From contig NZ_JAPVBI010000001.1 of NCBI RefSeq assembly GCF_026967925.1, forward strand, positions 868,001-932,000: a stretch of 64,000 nucleotides of DNA, given 5' to 3'. Origin of the DNA: Modestobacter sp. VKM Ac-2985. GTDB taxonomy: Bacteria; Actinomycetota; Actinomycetes; Mycobacteriales; Geodermatophilaceae. How positions within the stretch are numbered: position 1 is the first letter of the stretch; each line of letters starts with the position of its first letter. The notes under the pieces are model-generated. The model did not search any database. It had not been told where the DNA came from and saw nothing but the letters and a program-made list of their open reading frames with translations. Of the stretch, positions 60,935 through 64,000 are shown in pieces. A program made the position numbers and the translations under genes.

Positions 60935-63007
60935 GTGGTCACAATCTCCACGAGTTCCCTGCCATCGCCGGTGACGGACAGATCACCGACGCCGCATCGC
61001 CGATTCCGGGCGGACGTCCAGGGTCTGCGCGCCGTGGCCGTCCTGCTGGTCGTCCTCTACCACGCCGACGTGCCCGGCGTGACCGGTGGATACGTCGGGG
61101 TCGACGTCTTCTTCGTCATCTCCGGCTTCCTCATCACCGCGGCGCTGGTCGCCGAGGCCGAGCGGGAAGGACGCATCGCCCTCGCCCGCTTCTACGGACG
61201 GCGCATGCGCCGCCTGCTGCCGGCAGCGGTCATCGTCATGGTCTTCACGGTGCTGCTCGCCCGGGTGGCCCTGCCGGTGTCCCAGGTCCAGTCGCTCGTG
61301 CGGGACACCTTCTTCGCGGCCGTCTACGGCATCAACTACCACCTCGCGGCCGAGGGTGTGGAGTACCAGAACGCGACCGCCCCGCCGTCTGCGTTGCAGC
61401 ACTTCTGGTCGCTGTCGGTGGAGGAGCAGTTCTACGTCTTCTGGCCCCTGCTGATCGTCCTGGCCCTCGTGCTGGGCCGGCAGCGGCGGTTCCGCACGGT
61501 GATGGTCGTCGCCATCTCCGTCGTCTCGGCCGGCACGCTCCTGGCCTCTGTCCTGCAGACGCCGGAGAACACCTCGCTGGCCTACTTCTCCATCCACACC
61601 CGGGCCTGGGAGCTGGGCGCAGGTGCCCTGCTGGCGCTCACCGCCCACCGTCTCGCCCTCCCCGACCGGGCGCGGGTGCTGCTGGCCTGGGGAGGCATGG
61701 CCGCGATCGTCGCGACCGCGTTCCTCTACACCGAGCGGACGCTGTACCCGGGGTGGGCCGCGATCGTCCCGGTGGCCGGTGCGGTGGCCCTGCTGGCCGC
61801 GGGCACCGGCGGGACCGTCCCGTCGATGCAGCGCTTCCTGGGGCACGGGGCCATGCAGTACATGGGCAAGGTCTCCTACGCCTGGTACCTGTGGCACTGG
61901 CCGCTGCTCGTGCTGCTGCCCGCGTGGGTCGGCTATGAGCTGGGCTGGGGCTACCGGGTCGAGATCGTCTTCCTGGCCTTCTGGGCCGCGGTGCTGACGT
62001 ACTTCGTCGAGGACGCCGCCGCCCGGCACAGCCTCACCCTCCGCGGCTGGCTGGCGGCCGGGTCCGGCATGTCGGCTGTCGCGGTCCTCACCGCGCTGGG
62101 CATCCTCGTCACCCTGCCGAACGTGGTGGGCACCGGCGTCGCCCGGCAGGACGTGTTCGCCACGGACGTCACCTCGGTGCAGCAGGAACTGCGGGCGAGC
62201 CTGTCCCTGGCGGCCGTGCCGCGGAACCTGGACCCCGAGCTGACCCGGATCAGCGACGACTACCCGGCGACCACGGCAGCGGGCTGCCACCTCGACCTGC
62301 GCGACGTCCGGCAGGGCACCTGCCTGTTCGGCGACCCCGAGGGCGCCGAGGTGATGGTGCTGGTCGGGGACTCGCACGCGGAGCAGTGGTTCCCGGCCCT
62401 GGACGCCGAGGCCCGGGCGAACGGCTACCAGCTCTACTCCCTCACCAAGTCCGCCTGCCCCATCGCGTCGATCGGCACGGTCTACAGCAACGACCTGAAG
62501 CGCGAGTACTCCGAGTGCGACACCTGGCGATCCGAGCTCGGGGAGCGGGTGCGCTCGCTGGATGCCGACGTGCTGGTGTCCAGCCAGGCCGACGCCGTCC
62601 CGTGGGACACCGTCTCGGACACAGAGTGGGCGCGGGGGACGGTCAGCGCACTGCGGGACATGGCCGGGCCCGACACCTCGGTCGTCTACCTGGGGGACAC
62701 CCCGGCCGCCCAGGCGGACCCGGAGACCTGCCTCCAGGAGAACGTCGAGCGGGCGGCGGCCTGCGCCTTCGACGAGTCGGGGTCCTTCCCCTTCCCGGAG
62801 CGGCGGGGCGCCGTGCAGGCGTCGGTGACGTCGGCCGGCTGGACCTACGTCGACACCCTGCCCTTCTTCTGCCGGGAGTCCTCCGGGGAGTGCCCGATGG
62901 TCGTCAACAACATCGTCCAGCCGCGCGACTCCACCGGTCACATGACCGCCACGTACTCGGCCTGGCTCGCCCCGGTCCTCGCCCCCCTCTTCCAGGAGCA
63001 GTCATGA
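60935..63007 (+). CDS. Acyltransferase 3 / SGNH fusion (OafA-like)
   Basis: A 690-residue membrane protein. The N-terminal acyltransferase-3 domain (FRADVQGLRAVAVLLVVLYHADVPG, GYVGVDVFFVISGFLI, and FWSLSVEEQFYVFWPLL) has about ten helices. A linker follows, then a C-terminal extracytoplasmic SGNH domain with LVGDSHAEQWFPAL and a late catalytic His in DSTGHMTATYS. Such proteins O-acetylate surface polysaccharides. The start at 60935 (GTG) is the first usable codon; translation of the next gene overlaps by 4 nt. Confidence 0.92.
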   Translation: MVTISTSSLPSPVTDRSPTPHRRFRADVQGLRAVAVLLVVLYHADVPGVTGGYVGVDVFFVISGFLITAALVAEAEREGRIALARFYGRRMRRLLPAAVIVMVFTVLLARVALPVSQVQSLVRDTFFAAVYGINYHLAAEGVEYQNATAPPSALQHFWSLSVEEQFYVFWPLLIVLALVLGRQRRFRTVMVVAISVVSAGTLLASVLQTPENTSLAYFSIHTRAWELGAGALLALTAHRLALPDRARVLLAWGGMAAIVATAFLYTERTLYPGWAAIVPVAGAVALLAAGTGGTVPSMQRFLGHGAMQYMGKVSYAWYLWHWPLLVLLPAWVGYELGWGYRVEIVFLAFWAAVLTYFVEDAAARHSLTLRGWLAAGSGMSAVAVLTALGILVTLPNVVGTGVARQDVFATDVTSVQQELRASLSLAAVPRNLDPELTRISDDYPATTAAGCHLDLRDVRQGTCLFGDPEGAEVMVLVGDSHAEQWFPALDAEARANGYQLYSLTKSACPIASIGTVYSNDLKREYSECDTWRSELGERVRSLDADVLVSSQADAVPWDTVSDTEWARGTVSALRDMAGPDTSVVYLGDTPAAQADPETCLQENVERAAACAFDESGSFPFPERRGAVQASVTSAGWTYVDTLPFFCRESSGECPMVVNNIVQPRDSTGHMTATYSAWLAPVLAPLFQEQS

Positions 63008-64000
63008 AGCACGATTCCCTCCAGCAGCCGGCGACGATCGAGGCACCGCCGTCGTGGCAGCCGTTGCCCGGGGTCGCCCCCGCCGTCCCGGGGCTCCCGC
63101 AGGCGCCCTCGGTCGAGGACAAGTACGCATACATGGGGCGGCAGCACATCTGGTTCATCACGGCGCGCACCGTCGCGGCGTGCTCGGCCGCCGTGAGCCT
63201 CGTGCTGTTCTCGGCCACCACGCCGTTGCTGTGGTTGTTCTGGCCCATGGTGACCATCTTCATCGGCTACATGGTGCTGACCCACGTCGCGACGACCCGC
63301 AAGCGGCGGTTCTCCCGGCTGGACCACGAGCGCGTGGTGGACCTCTGGGACCCGGCGACCGTGCCCACCGTCGACGTCTTCCTGCCCTCGGCCGGCGAGC
63401 CGCTCGAGGTGCTCCGGAACACCTACGAGCACGTGGCCCGGCTGTCCTGGCCGGCGCGGGTCGACGTCCGGGTCATGGACGACGCGGACCGTCCCGAGGT
63501 GGCCGAGCTGGCCGCGGAGTACGGCTTCACGTACGCGGTGCGGGACAACCGGCCGCACATGAAGAAGGCCGGCAACCTCAAGTACTCCTTCGACCGGACC
63601 AGCGGCGACCTCATCGTGATCTTCGACGCCGACTTCTGTCCTCGGTCGGACTTCCTCACCGAGCTCGTGCCCTACTTCGACGACCCGGAGATCGCGATCG
63701 TCCAGTCCCCGCAGTTCTTCGACGCCGACAAGCACCAGCAGACCTGGCTGGAGGAGTGCGCGGGCTCGGTCCAGGAGAGCTTCTACCGCTGGGCGCAGGT
63801 GTCCCGTGACAAGCTCGGCGCCCCCATCTGCGTGGGCACCTGCGCCATCTACCGGCGAGCTGCCCTCGACGAGTCCGGTGGCTTCGCCCAGATCGGCCAC
63901 TCCGAGGACGTGCACACCGGCGTCAACCTGCTGAAGGTCGGCTACAAGACCATCTACGTCCCGATCGTGCTGGCGAAGGGGCTGTGCCCGGACAAGCTGT
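63004..64000 (+). CDS. Cellulose-synthase-like glycosyltransferase (GT2), 3' end missing
   Basis: The first 332 residues are visible, to the window edge. A 45-residue proline-rich cytoplasmic N-terminus precedes two transmembrane helices (about 48-96), then the GT2 domain with TVDVFLPSAGEPLEVLRNT, DDADRPEVAELA, the DxD-type IFDADFCPRSDFL and the SEDVHTGVNLLKVG segment that carries the catalytic aspartate. The Q/RxxRW motif and the remaining helices lie outside. It should polymerise and secrete a beta-glycan. ATG overlaps the acyltransferase stop (ATGA). Confidence 0.9.
   Translation, partial: MKHDSLQQPATIEAPPSWQPLPGVAPAVPGLPQAPSVEDKYAYMGRQHIWFITARTVAACSAAVSLVLFSATTPLLWLFWPMVTIFIGYMVLTHVATTRKRRFSRLDHERVVDLWDPATVPTVDVFLPSAGEPLEVLRNTYEHVARLSWPARVDVRVMDDADRPEVAELAAEYGFTYAVRDNRPHMKKAGNLKYSFDRTSGDLIVIFDADFCPRSDFLTELVPYFDDPEIAIVQSPQFFDADKHQQTWLEECAGSVQESFYRWAQVSRDKLGAPICVGTCAIYRRAALDESGGFAQIGHSEDVHTGVNLLKVGYKTIYVPIVLAKGLCPDKL

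Overview
The window is very GC-rich chromosomal DNA from an actinobacterium. The support is the mycothiol gene mshB, a DUF3117 protein, a 7Fe ferredoxin next to dapC, frequent GTG starts with 4-nt stop/start overlaps, and several genes whose start lies only 7-11 nt after a TANNNT-like -10 (leaderless style). The spore-photoproduct-lyase-like protein, tandem PhoX genes and overall protein style suggest a Geodermatophilaceae member (Geodermatophilus, Blastococcus or Modestobacter). That family placement is inference. No tRNA, rRNA, CRISPR array, insertion sequence or prophage was seen, so this looks like core genome with a few accessory cassettes.

Layout. 0-6 kb: a molybdopterin oxidoreductase with its flavin reductase, an iron-siderophore binding lipoprotein behind an iron-box-like palindrome, a large HPII-type catalase, and an FNT-family channel. 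6-12.5 kb: a HipA-like kinase plus DUF3037 pair, then two tandem PhoX alkaline phosphatases. A decayed hipA fragment lies between the phosphatases, and the two phosphatase promoters differ (CRP-like site versus PHO-box-like repeats). 12.5-16.1 kb: assimilatory sulfate reduction (sulfite reductase, a zinc-ribbon miniprotein, APS reductase) with a candidate Cys-Cys leader peptide and a cysteine-free Rrf2 regulator upstream. 16.1-25 kb: an SRPBCC-Nudix fusion, a five-gene oligopeptide-type ABC importer, mshB and a membrane protein. 25-29 kb: a GNAT protein and a GAF-GGDEF-EAL protein. 29-36 kb: the succinylase lysine/diaminopimelate genes dapC, dapD and dapE with fdxA, interrupted by an AraC/NmrA/DUF1772 set and a transglycosylase-like protein. 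36-45 kb: a LOG-type protein, a DivIVA-domain protein, an SRPBCC protein, a 38-bp perfect palindrome, CtaG plus DUF2243, a DMT exporter, 3-methyladenine glycosylase, DUF3117, leucyl aminopeptidase and an unrecognised 482-aa protein. 44-52 kb: two ABC exporters, a phytoene-desaturase-like enzyme, a polysaccharide deacetylase lipoprotein and a DUF2252 protein. 52-57.8 kb: a flavin monooxygenase coupled to a spore-photoproduct-lyase-family radical SAM protein, DUF350, a DMT/LysR divergent pair and a GGDEF protein. 57.8-64 kb: a glycogen-type glycosyltransferase, then a likely exopolysaccharide locus (UDP-glucose dehydrogenase, acyltransferase-SGNH protein, and a cellulose-synthase-like enzyme cut by the right edge).

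The most interesting signals are mainly regulatory or evolutionary. They are the Cys-Cys leader ORF ending one base before the sulfite reductase start, five TCAGGG repeats at 11/13/11/11-bp spacing before an ABC exporter, the hipA relic and split regulation of the phoX pair, the 38-bp palindrome, and a probable CTG start for the aminopeptidase. I did not find a clearly undescribed multi-gene system. The nearest candidates are the HipA/DUF3037/PhoX block and the orphan 482-aa protein.
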